Assembly: GCF_020509005.1 (NCBI RefSeq)
Contig: NC_063012.1
Coordinates: forward strand, 4,836,001 to 4,900,000
Reading direction: 5' to 3'
DNA length: 64,000 nucleotides
Source: Fulvia fulva
Lineage: Eukaryota; Ascomycota; Dothideomycetes; Mycosphaerellales; Mycosphaerellaceae
Each line of letters opens with the position of its first letter. Position 1 is the first letter of the stretch. Shown piece after piece: positions 41,679-52,100 of this stretch. Made by a program: the position numbers and the translations under genes. The notes beneath the pieces are model-generated. The model had not been told where the DNA came from. It saw nothing but the letters and a program-made list of their open reading frames with translations, and ran no database searches.

Positions 41679-44600
41679 GTACCCCCCCTCCCAAAACACG
41701 CCTCAGTCCTCTGAGCGTTATTCACCTTGTGAGGCCACTTGCCTGTCGAGCTCCATAATCGCGCGAACGCCGAATCATCCTCTAGTGCCCTGTCGTCATC
41801 CGATAACATCGCATTCGCTCTATCAAGACTATCCTCGACCGGCTTCCTTCGAGAAACATGTTGCCTAGTTAGCTGGCTTGCCCCAGATCTAAGTCTGTCT
41901 TCGGCTCGCACTCGCGTATGATCCTTATGACCAAAGTTGGGTATCATTGCAGGCTCTGTAGGCTCCACTCGAGTATCGAATATGTGCGGAGCAGATTCTA
42001 TTAGAGGCAAGGCTCGAGGCGACTCATTCGTGACGGTGTCTTTCGGAATGACCCTGATCGAGTTGAGCCCGAGTATCTCAGTGGCTGGTAGGGACCAGTC
42101 AGATGGAGCTGCGAAGCCTACAGGCGTAGACAACTCCGGCCGGTTATGGTGAAAGTCTGCAACAGCGGCGGCTGCGTGTTCAAGCATGTCCTCTGCAGGT
42201 TGCCAGGTCTCACCATCCTCTTCGTTCTGATATCCAGCCCATTTCACCTTGTACCATGTATCTACTTTGCGCTTGTGCCCCTTCTTCACCTTGCCTGCCC
42301 GCTTACGGGTGTACATGTCAAGGATCTTTTCCACCTCGTACATGTGCGTAGGTGCTGCCACTACATCGGCTGCTGCATCAGCCTCGGTGGTGTCAGGTTC
42401 GATAGTTATCGGTGGTGGCGGCGCCAGATGCTGCCCTTCAAGTGGTGGGAAATCGGGGTGGTCGGCTCGTTGTAGTAGTGAGGTGTGGAAGCAGTTATCA
42501 AGTCCTACTAGAGCGTCTGATAGTTTCAGTCGATAAGAGAGTCTGGCCGGCATAACTTCCGTGATCTGGTAAGGGCCGGCATATCTCCTGTCCAGCTTCT
42601 TAGATGGTCGAGTCGTGCGGATGTTCTTGGTGCTAAGATACACCCAATCACCCACCTTGTAGTCTGGAGGAATGCTTCGGTGGCGGTTTGCTGCCTCTGC
42701 TTGGAGAGCTTGTGACATTCGCATATTCTCTTGAAGGTGTTTGTGAAGCTCGCAAATTCGACGCACAAAGGTTTCTGCTGATCGCGCGTCCAGTCGCTGG
42801 AGAGTGGTCAGTCCTCCCTCCTTTCCAGCGTTCAGGTCAACTCGCTCTATGAACTCAGGGTTGTATCCTAAGGTGGCGTAGAACGGCGACACACCAGTAG
42901 TCTCAGACAGGTGATTGTTGATCGCGAACTGAGCAAGGCACAGCCATTCTGCCCAGTCATCCTGTGCCTCGTTGGTGAACATGCGGAGATACTGTTCCAT
43001 CGCCTGGTTAGTGCGTTCTGACTGTCCATCAGTTTCTGGGTGATACGAAGAACTCAGCTTGCGATTTGTGCGGAGCATCTTGCAGAGTTTCTTCCAGAAG
43101 GTAGCAACCCACTGCTTGCCACGGTCTGATGTAATGGTGTCAGGAAACCCGCGCCGACAGAACACATGTTTGAGGAAAAGCCTTGCCGTATTCTGTGCTG
43201 TCATTGCGCCAATAGGGATCAGCTCGACTTCCTTAGTGAGCCTGTCAGTGACGGTCATAATGTTGTTGTAGACCATGCCGTCAAGAGTGCTGTCTGGGAG
43301 TCCGACAACGAAGTCGACTGCAATGTGTTTCCAAGGCCGATCTGGAACAGGAAGTGGCTGTAGTAATCCTAGTGGCTGGGAGTGCAGAGATTTTGTTGTA
43401 CGGCAGGTGCGGCAATTCGCGGTGTATCTGCGCACGGATCTCGCTAATCCAGGCCAGTAGAATTCACGTGCTACGAGTTCATAAGTGCGAGCTCGTCCTG
43501 GATGGCCTGCTGCTGGAGCGTCATGGTTTATCTTGATTATCCTGGTCTGTAAAGCTTGGTCATTTGGTACCCATAAGCTCCAGCCGTCGTATTGGTTTCG
43601 AACATATAGCAGGTCGCCATCCACTTTGCAGTGTGCTGGGTGAATCTTCGCTCTCTGTAGCAGTGTAGGAGTGCGGTCTTTCTGCAGGTCCTTAATCGCG
43701 GTCTTGAGCTCGTTATCGGTTACGTACGCCGTCGACATTCGATACTCGAGTTCGGCTTCCCGCTGACTTTCACGCGTCGCCGGTTGTTCAGTAGGCGCAT
43801 CTCGTTCTGTAGGCATAAACTCTTCAGCTTCAGGGTTTAGCGGTACTGGTTCCTCTTCTTCCGGCGCATCTTCTACTGTTGCCTGTAGTGAGGCGATCTT
43901 AAGGAATCGCTTAGGAGGCAGCAATGTCTGATGCTGATGCTGGTTCCGAGGGTCGTCCACCCCCTGCGGAAGGTCCTGGCTGCGTCTCGTCAGGCTGTCT
44001 GGCTTTGTACCTTGAAGTCCTGGACGGTATATTATCTTGAAGTTGAACTGTGACAAGAACTCAGCCCAACGCGCTTGTCGCCGATTTAGCTGCTTTGTCG
44101 TCATGAAGTATTCCAGGTTCTTGTGGTCGGTGTAAATCTTGACTGGCTGTGAGTCCTCATCATCTGCCTCGCAGGCGAGCTCGGGTCTCCATTCCTCAAA
44201 AGCCTTGATGATGGCTAACAGTTCCTTATCATAGATTTCATAATTGCACTCCTGTGGACTCAACTTCTTCGAGTAGAAGGCCACAGGATGTAGCACACCA
44301 TTCTCGTCATACTGCGAAAGCACGCCGGCGTTCACAAAATCTGAAGAATCTGTCTCTATTACTGTTTCCCTGCCTGGCACGTAATGTGCGAGCATGCCGG
44401 CTTTGCTGAACGCAGCTTTCAAATTGTCAAAGGCTCGTTGGCAATCTAGTGACCATTGAATCCTTCTGTTCTTGTGATTGCTTGGTCCGTCCGACTTGGT
44501 CAGGTTTGTGAGAGGAGCAGCTATGCGCGAAAATGCTTCGATGAATCGCCTGTAGAAGTTGGCAAATCCAAGGAAGGCCTGGACATCCTTCAGGTTCTCA

Positions 44601-46399
44601 GGAGCTTCCCATGTCTGAATACATTCGAGTTTCTCGGGGTCCATCTCGATGCCGTCAGGGGTTATGATTAGCCCAAGATACTTCACCTTCTGTTGGTGGA
44701 ATTCGCTTTTGTCGATGTCCACTGTAAGTCCTGCATCGCGTAGCTTGGTGAGAACCTTCCGCACGTGTTCAATGTGCTCCTCCAAGGTGTCACTGAAGAT
44801 AAGTACGTCATCCAGGTAGGCCGACACAAAGTCGTCTAGGTGTTCTTGCAAGACCTTGTTGATGTATGATTGGAACGATGCTGGTCCGTTGCACAAGCCG
44901 AATGGCAACACTAGACACTCGTAGATGCCGTATCGTGTCGCAAACGCTGTCAACCACTCGTGCCCTTCAGCTATCCGTAACTTGTTGAAGGCTGCTACAA
45001 TGTCCAGCTTTGTGAAGTACTTCTTGCCGTGCATGCGGTTGAGCGTCTCTTGTATCAAGGGAATCGGATACCGGTTCTTGATAGTGATCGCATTCAATCC
45101 TCTGTAGTCGATACAAACACGCAGCCCACCTCCAGGCTTACGTACCACTAGCACTGGTGCAGGAGACTGGTTCGTCTTTTGCCCTGCTTTCCGCACCTTC
45201 CCTTCAGATGTTTGCTCGTCTAGCCATTTTTTAACTGCCTCGTTCTCCTTCTCAGCTAGGCCGTAGGGCTTGCGGTATGGTGGCTCTTGTGGACCATCAG
45301 GCTTAATGTGAATCTCATGATCTACGCCTAGTCGGTGAGGTGGGAGTCCTTCATGATCCTTAGCTGAGAAAGCGTCCGCAATATCGTGGTACATTGGCGG
45401 CAACTTCTCCTTCGGGTTGTGATTGAACTGCTTGTTCAAGAATTGGTCCAGATCATCAGCAGCCATTGCACTCAGCTTAAGCTCTCCGCCGTCGCTCTCA
45501 CGCCTAGTGGGCATGATGTAGAAGCACTCAGCCCCAGGCCGGTGCGCGTACATCCCCCACGCGCGTTGAGAAACGCCCTGGCAGTCCACTTCTTCATCGT
45601 CTATGTCTTCCAGGTCATATGATGAGGCATTCAGCTCTGCTCCTCCTGCTGTGAAGCTCGCTACATCTCCAGTGAAGGGCTCTGGTCCGTACCGTACTGG
45701 TGCCTGCTTCTTCTTCTCGCGGTGGTTCAGGGATTGCACTGTTGTCGGTGTCTTATTCTGTAGACAGTGACCAAAGCAGTAATCCGACCTGAATGCCACC
45801 TCGCCTGTCTCCCAGAAGATGTTTGGGTTGTGCGCTGTAAGCCACGGCAGGCCAAAGACGATGTCGTATTCGAGGTCGGTGACGTAGCATAACATTTGCT
45901 CGTGATGATCGCCTATGACTACGTCTACAGGGGCCGCGTGTGTAATCTGCCGCGCAGTGGCCGTTCCATCTCCCAGTGTTAGTCGTCGGCTTTGCGTCAA
46001 AGGGATCAGGGGTATTGTGTATTTGCGTGTGAATTTCCAGTCAAGAAAGAGAGAGGTGGAAGCAGAATCTACAAGGCCTCGAGCCTTTCTCTGTTGTATC
46101 ATTACGGGTAACACTATGTGAGGGTACACAGCTGGCTGTTGCTTATCCAGTGCGCATGCCGATATCTTAAGCTCCTCACTATAGTCTGTTACCGTCTCTT
46201 GCGTTCCGTGTCTCTCAATCTCATGCTCTTTCTGTCCTAGGAAGTTCGGGTGACCGCTGTCTACCACGCTTAGGCAGCGGTCGTGCCATTTCCCTGCCGC
46301 GGATCGGCGGCTAGGGAACTGAGGTTCGCGTTCGGATTCGGCGTGGTATTGCGTGGACGCGGTGGGCGATAGTCGCCATCGTACCCATACATTGGGCAT
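41603..46399 (-). CDS. pol: Pol polyprotein, chromovirus copy 2
   Basis: A 1,598-codon frame identical in translation to copy 1's Pol, with the same protease DSAS, RT YLDD, RNase H, D1029/D1092/E1128 integrase triad and C-terminal chromodomain. There is no stop or frame damage, so this copy is as likely to be functional as copy 1. Expression would again depend on a -1 shift from Gag at about 46288-46294. Confidence 0.95.
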   Translation of the reverse strand: MPNVWVRWRLSPTASTQYHAESEREPQFPSRRSAAGKWHDRCLSVVDSGHPNFLGQKEHEIERHGTQETVTDYSEELKISACALDKQQPAVYPHIVLPVMIQQRKARGLVDSASTSLFLDWKFTRKYTIPLIPLTQSRRLTLGDGTATARQITHAAPVDVVIGDHHEQMLCYVTDLEYDIVFGLPWLTAHNPNIFWETGEVAFRSDYCFGHCLQNKTPTTVQSLNHREKKKQAPVRYGPEPFTGDVASFTAGGAELNASSYDLEDIDDEEVDCQGVSQRAWGMYAHRPGAECFYIMPTRRESDGGELKLSAMAADDLDQFLNKQFNHNPKEKLPPMYHDIADAFSAKDHEGLPPHRLGVDHEIHIKPDGPQEPPYRKPYGLAEKENEAVKKWLDEQTSEGKVRKAGQKTNQSPAPVLVVRKPGGGLRVCIDYRGLNAITIKNRYPIPLIQETLNRMHGKKYFTKLDIVAAFNKLRIAEGHEWLTAFATRYGIYECLVLPFGLCNGPASFQSYINKVLQEHLDDFVSAYLDDVLIFSDTLEEHIEHVRKVLTKLRDAGLTVDIDKSEFHQQKVKYLGLIITPDGIEMDPEKLECIQTWEAPENLKDVQAFLGFANFYRRFIEAFSRIAAPLTNLTKSDGPSNHKNRRIQWSLDCQRAFDNLKAAFSKAGMLAHYVPGRETVIETDSSDFVNAGVLSQYDENGVLHPVAFYSKKLSPQECNYEIYDKELLAIIKAFEEWRPELACEADDEDSQPVKIYTDHKNLEYFMTTKQLNRRQARWAEFLSQFNFKIIYRPGLQGTKPDSLTRRSQDLPQGVDDPRNQHQHQTLLPPKRFLKIASLQATVEDAPEEEEPVPLNPEAEEFMPTERDAPTEQPATRESQREAELEYRMSTAYVTDNELKTAIKDLQKDRTPTLLQRAKIHPAHCKVDGDLLYVRNQYDGWSLWVPNDQALQTRIIKINHDAPAAGHPGRARTYELVAREFYWPGLARSVRRYTANCRTCRTTKSLHSQPLGLLQPLPVPDRPWKHIAVDFVVGLPDSTLDGMVYNNIMTVTDRLTKEVELIPIGAMTAQNTARLFLKHVFCRRGFPDTITSDRGKQWVATFWKKLCKMLRTNRKLSSSYHPETDGQSERTNQAMEQYLRMFTNEAQDDWAEWLCLAQFAINNHLSETTGVSPFYATLGYNPEFIERVDLNAGKEGGLTTLQRLDARSAETFVRRICELHKHLQENMRMSQALQAEAANRHRSIPPDYKVGDWVYLSTKNIRTTRPSKKLDRRYAGPYQITEVMPARLSYRLKLSDALVGLDNCFHTSLLQRADHPDFPPLEGQHLAPPPPITIEPDTTEADAAADVVAAPTHMYEVEKILDMYTRKRAGKVKKGHKRKVDTWYKVKWAGYQNEEDGETWQPAEDMLEHAAAAVADFHHNRPELSTPVGFAAPSDWSLPATEILGLNSIRVIPKDTVTNESPRALPLIESAPHIFDTRVEPTEPAMIPNFGHKDHTRVRAEDRLRSGASQLTRQHVSRRKPVEDSLDRANAMLSDDDRALEDDSAFARLWSSTGKWPHKVNNAQRTEACFGRGGTVTGSPRPLTVAASARLNRGPSASG
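41682..41692 (-). other. Polypurine tract, copy 2
   Basis: Purine run on the minus strand (seen as a C-rich run on plus) three bases inside the 3' LTR. Mirror of copy 1. Confidence 0.85.
46252..46294 (-). promoter_or_regulatory. Candidate -1 frameshift signal, copy 2
   Basis: The same GGGAAAT heptamer (46288-46294) and 8-bp stem (46252-46282) as copy 1, on the minus strand. Confidence 0.7.
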
Positions 46400-48396
46400 T
46401 CAGGGTTGGTCGACACGTGAGAACCTGTACGGCAGCGGTAGCACTTACCCTGCTTCTTAAGGTCTTCGCGCTGCTCACGGTTGAGCGTAGGCAGGTTCTG
46501 TAGATGTGTCGGCAGATCCTCCTTCTTCTTGGTACCAGCGTACTGTAGTGGGCGCTGTACCAAGGCACCTGCTACACCGGCAGCGGCACTAGCAACTGCG
46601 TTGCCGTTGTTCTGGTTGTTCTGGCCGCCATTGCTGTTCGAGTTGCCATTGCCCCGGGGGCGCTCCTTCTGCGGGTATAGTCGATCTGTCTCGTAGAAAC
46701 TCTCGTCCAGTGCGGTGCACTCCTCGATAACGTCTTGCATGCTGTCTAGGCGGCGGTCGACTTCGCGGTCGCCGAAGGTCTTGATGAAGTACTTGCGGTT
46801 CAGTCGGTTACGGAACAGCATGAGCTCGGTCTCATCGGTCCATGACATCCAGGCGCGCAACTTCGAGTAGCGGGCATGGAAGGCTACAAAGGTTTCGCCT
46901 TGTTCTTGCTTGCAGGTAGCAATGTCAACCATAGCCTTGGTTCCCTCATTGCGTGTGCCATATTGGCGTGTCATCCAGTCTAATAACTCTTCTCCAGTCT
47001 TGAACTCGTTGAAGGACTGCTGTCCAGGCACAGGGATCCTCGGCTTGATGCTTCGCTGAGGATCACCTTGTGTCCACCCATACACGAAGCGCAGACCATC
47101 TGCCTCAGTGCGGAAGGTTGCTACAGTCAGCTTTAGGAGAACACTGCTGTACCAGCTGTCGAAATTGGGGTCGTCATCGTTCTTGAAGTGCTTAGGGTCG
47201 GGCACACCCTTGCCGATCTCCATGCCGCGAGTGAGGGTGCGGTCAATGGTGAAGAGACGTTCTGGAAGGTCAACCAGTGGTGTCTGGGTGCGGGTGTTGC
47301 GCATTCTCGAGTCACGACTGTTGTTGGGTCCTGGTCGCGGACGGTCGTTGTCACGTCCTCGGCCATTGTCGCCACGGTCATCGTCGTCTCCATCGTTATC
47401 GTTATCACCACCACCGCCACCGCCCCCTCCACCAGCAGCTTCGCGATACCTACGCAATAGCTGCTCGAGTGAGGTCTCGCGTGGGCGGGAACGAGAGGGT
47501 CGGCGGCCTGAGCGGCCCCTACCTCCGTTCTGTGTGGTGTCTCCTGCCTCAAGCCGAGCCTTCAGGTCATCGACTTCTTGTTGTAGGGCCTGGTTCTTCG
47601 CCTCAGCATCTTGTGCCTTCTTCTTCTCCTTCTCGCAGATCTCGCTGAACTGCTTGCACAGGTTGTTGGCTTCCTTGTATTTCTTCCCCAGCTCTTGCAA
47701 CTTAGCTGGGTCGCAATCCTTCTTGCTCTTGAGATCTGCTGCCATTTTCTGTGTGACAAGCTCTTCACTTCGCAGCATCTTGTAGATGCGGTCGTATTCG
47801 GTGTACAGCGTGGTGTACTGGGTGTTCTGGAGGTCGTTGGCTCGCTCCATTACATCGAGTTGTCTGCCCTTAGTAATTGCCGTGTTGACTGCTTGTAGCA
47901 CGAAGTCGTGGGTGGTCTTCGGGTGTTGGGATGCAAGGGTCGTGAGGTTGTCTGGGGTGACATTCTGGTATTCGGATGCGAGAATGTGTTCTGCCTCGTC
48001 GAGTGATAGATACACCTCGTCTGGGTCGCCGCCTGGGTTCTCTTCGAGCTTGAACTCGAACAGTTCTGTAAAGTCAATCTCACCACCTTCTTCTCGCTCG
48101 AAGGCCTTCTGGTAAGCTTTATCAATCTCTTGTTGTAGCGCGACACCGGTGTCTACTGTGACCCGCCGGTTGTCGTCCTGTGTCTGACTCTGAGGAAAAG
48201 AGGAGAGGTCGGGGAAAAGAGATGTGCGCTGCTTGCTTTTGCCCTTAGGCTTAGGTGGCGGTCGCATGCCGCCGTTCGCTGTTTGTGAAGTCATGTTGTC
48301 TGGGTTCGGGGGAGGCGTGACGGTGCCTGTATCCTGACTGTCTACGAGCGCGCGACCACCTGCTGATGGTGTCGCCGCGTTGCGTTCTCTAGGCAT
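46270..48396 (-). CDS. gag: Gag polyprotein, chromovirus copy 2
   Basis: 708 residues, identical in translation to the Gag of copy 1: coiled coil, Gly/Asp-rich linker, gag core and the extended C-x2-C-x4-H-x6-C knuckle. It overlaps the Pol frame by 130 nt and keeps the frameshift signal. It is intact. Confidence 0.92.
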   Translation of the reverse strand: MPRERNAATPSAGGRALVDSQDTGTVTPPPNPDNMTSQTANGGMRPPPKPKGKSKQRTSLFPDLSSFPQSQTQDDNRRVTVDTGVALQQEIDKAYQKAFEREEGGEIDFTELFEFKLEENPGGDPDEVYLSLDEAEHILASEYQNVTPDNLTTLASQHPKTTHDFVLQAVNTAITKGRQLDVMERANDLQNTQYTTLYTEYDRIYKMLRSEELVTQKMAADLKSKKDCDPAKLQELGKKYKEANNLCKQFSEICEKEKKKAQDAEAKNQALQQEVDDLKARLEAGDTTQNGGRGRSGRRPSRSRPRETSLEQLLRRYREAAGGGGGGGGGDNDNDGDDDDRGDNGRGRDNDRPRPGPNNSRDSRMRNTRTQTPLVDLPERLFTIDRTLTRGMEIGKGVPDPKHFKNDDDPNFDSWYSSVLLKLTVATFRTEADGLRFVYGWTQGDPQRSIKPRIPVPGQQSFNEFKTGEELLDWMTRQYGTRNEGTKAMVDIATCKQEQGETFVAFHARYSKLRAWMSWTDETELMLFRNRLNRKYFIKTFGDREVDRRLDSMQDVIEECTALDESFYETDRLYPQKERPRGNGNSNSNGGQNNQNNGNAVASAAAGVAGALVQRPLQYAGTKKKEDLPTHLQNLPTLNREQREDLKKQGKCYRCRTGSHVSTNPECPMYGYDGDYRPPRPRNTTPNPNANLSSLAADPRQGNGTTAA

Positions 48397-48521
48397 CTGC
48401 GCGCTGTGCGCCTTACCGTGTTCTGTGTTCTGATGCGGCTCTGCGCGTTCTCGAGTTCTGCGGTTCTGTCTGTTCCTGTTGTTACGCGTCCCTTACCTAG
48501 ATCCGCGATCTGGGTAGTAAG

Positions 48522-48530
48522 GTAGAACAA
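48522..48530 (-). other. Self-priming primer-binding site, copy 2
   Basis: Mirror of 33098-33106. Complementary to the LTR segment at 48574-48582. Confidence 0.6.
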
Positions 48531-48532
48531 AC

Positions 48533-48716
48533 TGTAAGGGCGCGCGTACCATAGGGTCCGAATGAGATAGTTGTTGTTCTACGAAGCTACGAAAGAGGAG
48601 CGCGAGGCGCGGCGAAGTTATAAAGTAAAGCCAAGCCGCGCTAACCCGATGCAGAAGGTCCGCGGTTCAGCCGGGCCGACGCAGCTACAGTGAGGGGTCG
48701 CGGGCTGCCCGTGACA
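48533..48716 (-). repeat. 5' LTR, copy 2
   Basis: 184 bp, mirror of copy 1's 5' LTR, with TATA box on the minus strand at 48618-48624. Confidence 0.93.
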
Positions 48717-48995
48717 TTAGGGCTACGATTTCTTGTTTCTCCGCCGGATTAGTAATGTATAGGCGTACCGCCTTACTTGCCTTCGGAGGGGGTTAATTCT
48801 TACCTACTACTACTATTACCTATATAGTTAGTCGAACTTACTCTTATTACCGTCGAACTCGTCTAGGTCGTTAACCTTCTTAGAGAAGTACTAGCGGCGG
48901 TTATCGTCGGCGTACGGTACGAGGTTCTAGAAGGTATTTATAATACCTTAAAGGTATATTACTTAGTTAGACACGGACCTAACGACTACGGTTAT
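48717..48995 (-). mobile_element. LINE-1 5' part (ORF1 N-terminal region)
   Basis: On the minus strand this reads into ..AEKQEIVAL and continues in frame into ISKEIVDRIG of the spacer at 40134 once one TTAGG copy is removed. It therefore belongs to the same LINE copy as 30667-32911. The true 5' end is unclear. The stretch beyond about 48840 may belong to another gag-like repeat. Confidence 0.65.
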
Positions 48996-49010
48996 TATTA
49001 TTATTACCGG

Positions 49011-49152
49011 AAAACACGACATATTCGAAAGCTCTTATTAAGGCTATACTAACGATATATAAAGCAGGCAGCGGAATCATCGATCTCTACGCTAAAACAC
49101 GACACATTCGAAAGCTCTTATCAAGGCTATTCTAACGATATAAAAAGCAGGC
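49011..49152 (+). repeat. Two ~60-bp direct repeats with TATA-like cores
   Basis: AAAACACGAC..CGAAAGCTCTTAT..AACGATATA..AAGCAGGC occurs at 49011-49070 and again at 49094-49152, an 83-bp period. Both contain TATATAAAG or TATAAAAAG. They sit just upstream of LINE-2, as duplicated promoter units would. Confidence 0.65.
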
Positions 49153-52100
49153 CACTGCCCCTAGGACTAAGGGAGTTCTACCTTATTCAATCTAGACAGC
49201 TTGAAGCTCTCTTCACCCTGTTTCTTCAGCTCTAAACGCCGCGGAGGTGCCTAGCTACATTAGGCAACTCCTAGGTAATAGCAGCCTAGGCTACGGTACT
49301 AACGGCGCCTACGGCCCTATAGGCGAAGCCCCCCTAAGACAACTAGTAGCAACTTATAGAGGACGTAAAAAGTATAGAAACTAACGATTAGCTCCCTTAC
49401 CGGTCTCTATAGGTAATGATCACTTAGCTACGTACGGCGCTTATACTATCGTATTACCGAGGGTAACAAGAAATAAGGACGACGTCCTAGGCGATTAGTA
49501 AGGCCACCCGGAATCAACACCCCTATAGCTAGGCATCGGTCGCGGCATCGATACTAGGCCCCCGCCTAACGTACGATGTAGTTACGATCCGTATTATAGT
49601 AAAGGAAGACTAGGCCGAAGTTGCGAAGCTATCGAACAAGGAGCTCGCCTAACGAATTAACTAACTAGGGGTAGTCGTAGTGAACTAATAGTCTAACGGC
49701 ACTCTATAGATCTATACTAGCTCTACTACTACTAGGAGGTACCTAGAGGTATAGCTACAGTAGGCATCTAAGGTTGCGGCATTAGCGAAGGTCTTAACGA
49801 AACAATTCACGATCCTAGTCTACGATATGCCTAAGGAGTTTGACCTAACTAACTAGGGTCACCTACGCGCTCTCTAAGAGGACAACCCGGTCACTCTTAA
49901 CTCTCTAATCTAGAAGGCGACTTGGCTCTATAGGAAATGGCTAGAAGGCAAGAAGGCCTCGGCGCTAATAGTATAGCTATAAGACGCGAAAGCGGCGGAT
50001 CTAGCGATAGAACAAGGCCTAGTCTAGTAATATAGCCTTAAGATAGTAGAAAAGCACTCCTTATCCTTTCGTGTCCTCTAATACTTTAAATGCTAACAGT
50101 ATAGGCACCAAACCTACACGTATACAAATAAGCAGGCCTGCTCGAACTATATAGAAGACTATATATCTAGGGACTATATATCGACTACGAGACGGTACGC
50201 GAACTGTCCGGGGCACTACCTATCGTATAGTACGGAATGCCTATAGCGGAAACTAGCGAAAAACAAGGCAATCATAAACAGAACCGTCGCCCTAAGATTC
50301 TACGGTAACCGTAAGGCTAGCCTATACCGGAACTAACTAGCGGCGGTCGGGTATAAGCGCCCTAGGGCCGAGAACGATATAAAGGATACGTAGCCTAGGG
50401 CGTACGGGAGGCCACGTGCTCTGCTAGCTACGGCGAGGGAATCTAACTAGGCCTAGCTCCCCTTTAGTATATAGCCGATAGGCGTAGACTAGGACGTATA
50501 GGGCAGTAGGATATAGGACGATATAGAGGAAATGATTGTCGATGCCGATAACTAGCCTCGACACGCTTAGTATTATCTAGTATAACGTTAACTATAGCAA
50601 GGATATAGTCTAGAATCATTTCCTATACGAGGCGGACCCGCGCGTCTACTACGTCCTTACAATTTAGGAGCTATAGATTAACCCGTACTATAAGAGACTA
50701 ACGACCTACAAGTCACTAGGCTATACGACATACCTACGAGGCGACGGCAGACCCCGTACGTACTTCTATATTAGTAAGGACATACTAGAATCCGACTAGG
50801 AGGTAGTGTACTACGTAGACGAAGAAGGCGGGGGCGATATTACCTCCCTCTACGTAGGTAGTACCTAGATATACAACCTATATATATAACCGCTAGCCTC
50901 GAGGTCTAGCCGCGACCTAGGGGTCTACAGACACCTAGACAGTGCGCTTAAGAGACAAGGGTACTATATCGTAGTAGGAGACTTTAATATATACTACCCT
51001 TCCTAGGAAAGCCTTATATAGCCGCACCCTATAGCCGACGAAGTACTCGACTTGATAGCGAGCAACGCAATTGCCCTTAATACCCCGAAGGACCTAGGCA
51101 CCTAGAAGAGAGGGGGACTCTAAGGCACGATCGACCTCTCCTAGATCTTAGATAGCTACTACTATACGGTAACCTACTATAGGATCGAACATAAACTCGA
51201 GGCGTCGTCAGACTATATACTAGTCAGGACCTCTATTACGATATAGATATAACGTATACTAGCGAGAACCCCTAAGCCAAACTAGGGAAAGGCCTACTAG
51301 GCTAACATCTAGGCGTACCTCGATAACTCTAAGAGGCTAGTCCAGATCGCGTAGTAGTAATACAATAGTAAAGACGAGATAGACGAAGTAGTCTAGGGGT
51401 TAATAGACGAAATAAGAAAAGCGACCTCACTTCACGTTCCGCTTACCTAACTAACGACATAGTCCAAACTATACTAGACGCCGGAGTACACTACGGTAGT
51501 AAGAGAAGCAAGAAGAGCCCGCCGGGTATAGACGAGCAGCTATAGCGAGGAGGCCTAGAACGTATATAGGGAGGTATACTAATAGAAGAAAGCTATAATA
51601 CGGAGGGAGAAAGTAGTCGGCTAGAGGGCTATAGTAGAAGAAATCGCTAGTAAGCTAGAGAGGATGTAGAAGCTAGCAAAATAGGCCCGATAGGACCCTA
51701 TATAGGGCCCCTCCTTCTCTATCCTAGCGCTATAATCGCCTAGTGGCCCGGTTAGCGACCCCGAGGCTAAGGCGCGTCTACTAGCTAGTAAGTTCTTCCC
51801 GCCCCTAGTCGAGGCTAATCTAAGCGACATAAACAGCTCTACTCCCCTAGCCCCTAGTATCGCGGTCTAATAGGAGGTGTCCGAGGGAGAAGTTGCCGCT
51901 ATACTAAGGAAGTTGCCGGCGAAGAAAGCCCCGGGGCCGGATAGGATCCTAAACGAGCTACTAAAGAAGTGTAGAGATCAACTAGCCCTAGTAGTTATAG
52001 CGATCTTTAACGCCTACCTATAGACCGGATACTACCCGATAGCTTTTAAACAATCGACGACAGTAGTCCTACGTAAGCCGTAGAAGGAAGACTATACGTA

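Larger units (their letters stand above)
41495..48716 (-). mobile_element. Intact Ty3/gypsy chromovirus, copy 2
   Basis: A 7,222-bp element on the minus strand, same length and apparently same sequence as copy 1. A position p in copy 1 corresponds to 81628-p here. LTRs are 48533-48716 (5') and 41495-41678 (3'). It is not RIP-mutated. Flanks are GCTAA (left, 41490-41494) and TTAGG (right, 48717-48721), again mismatched unless the spacer is turned over. Confidence 0.95.
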
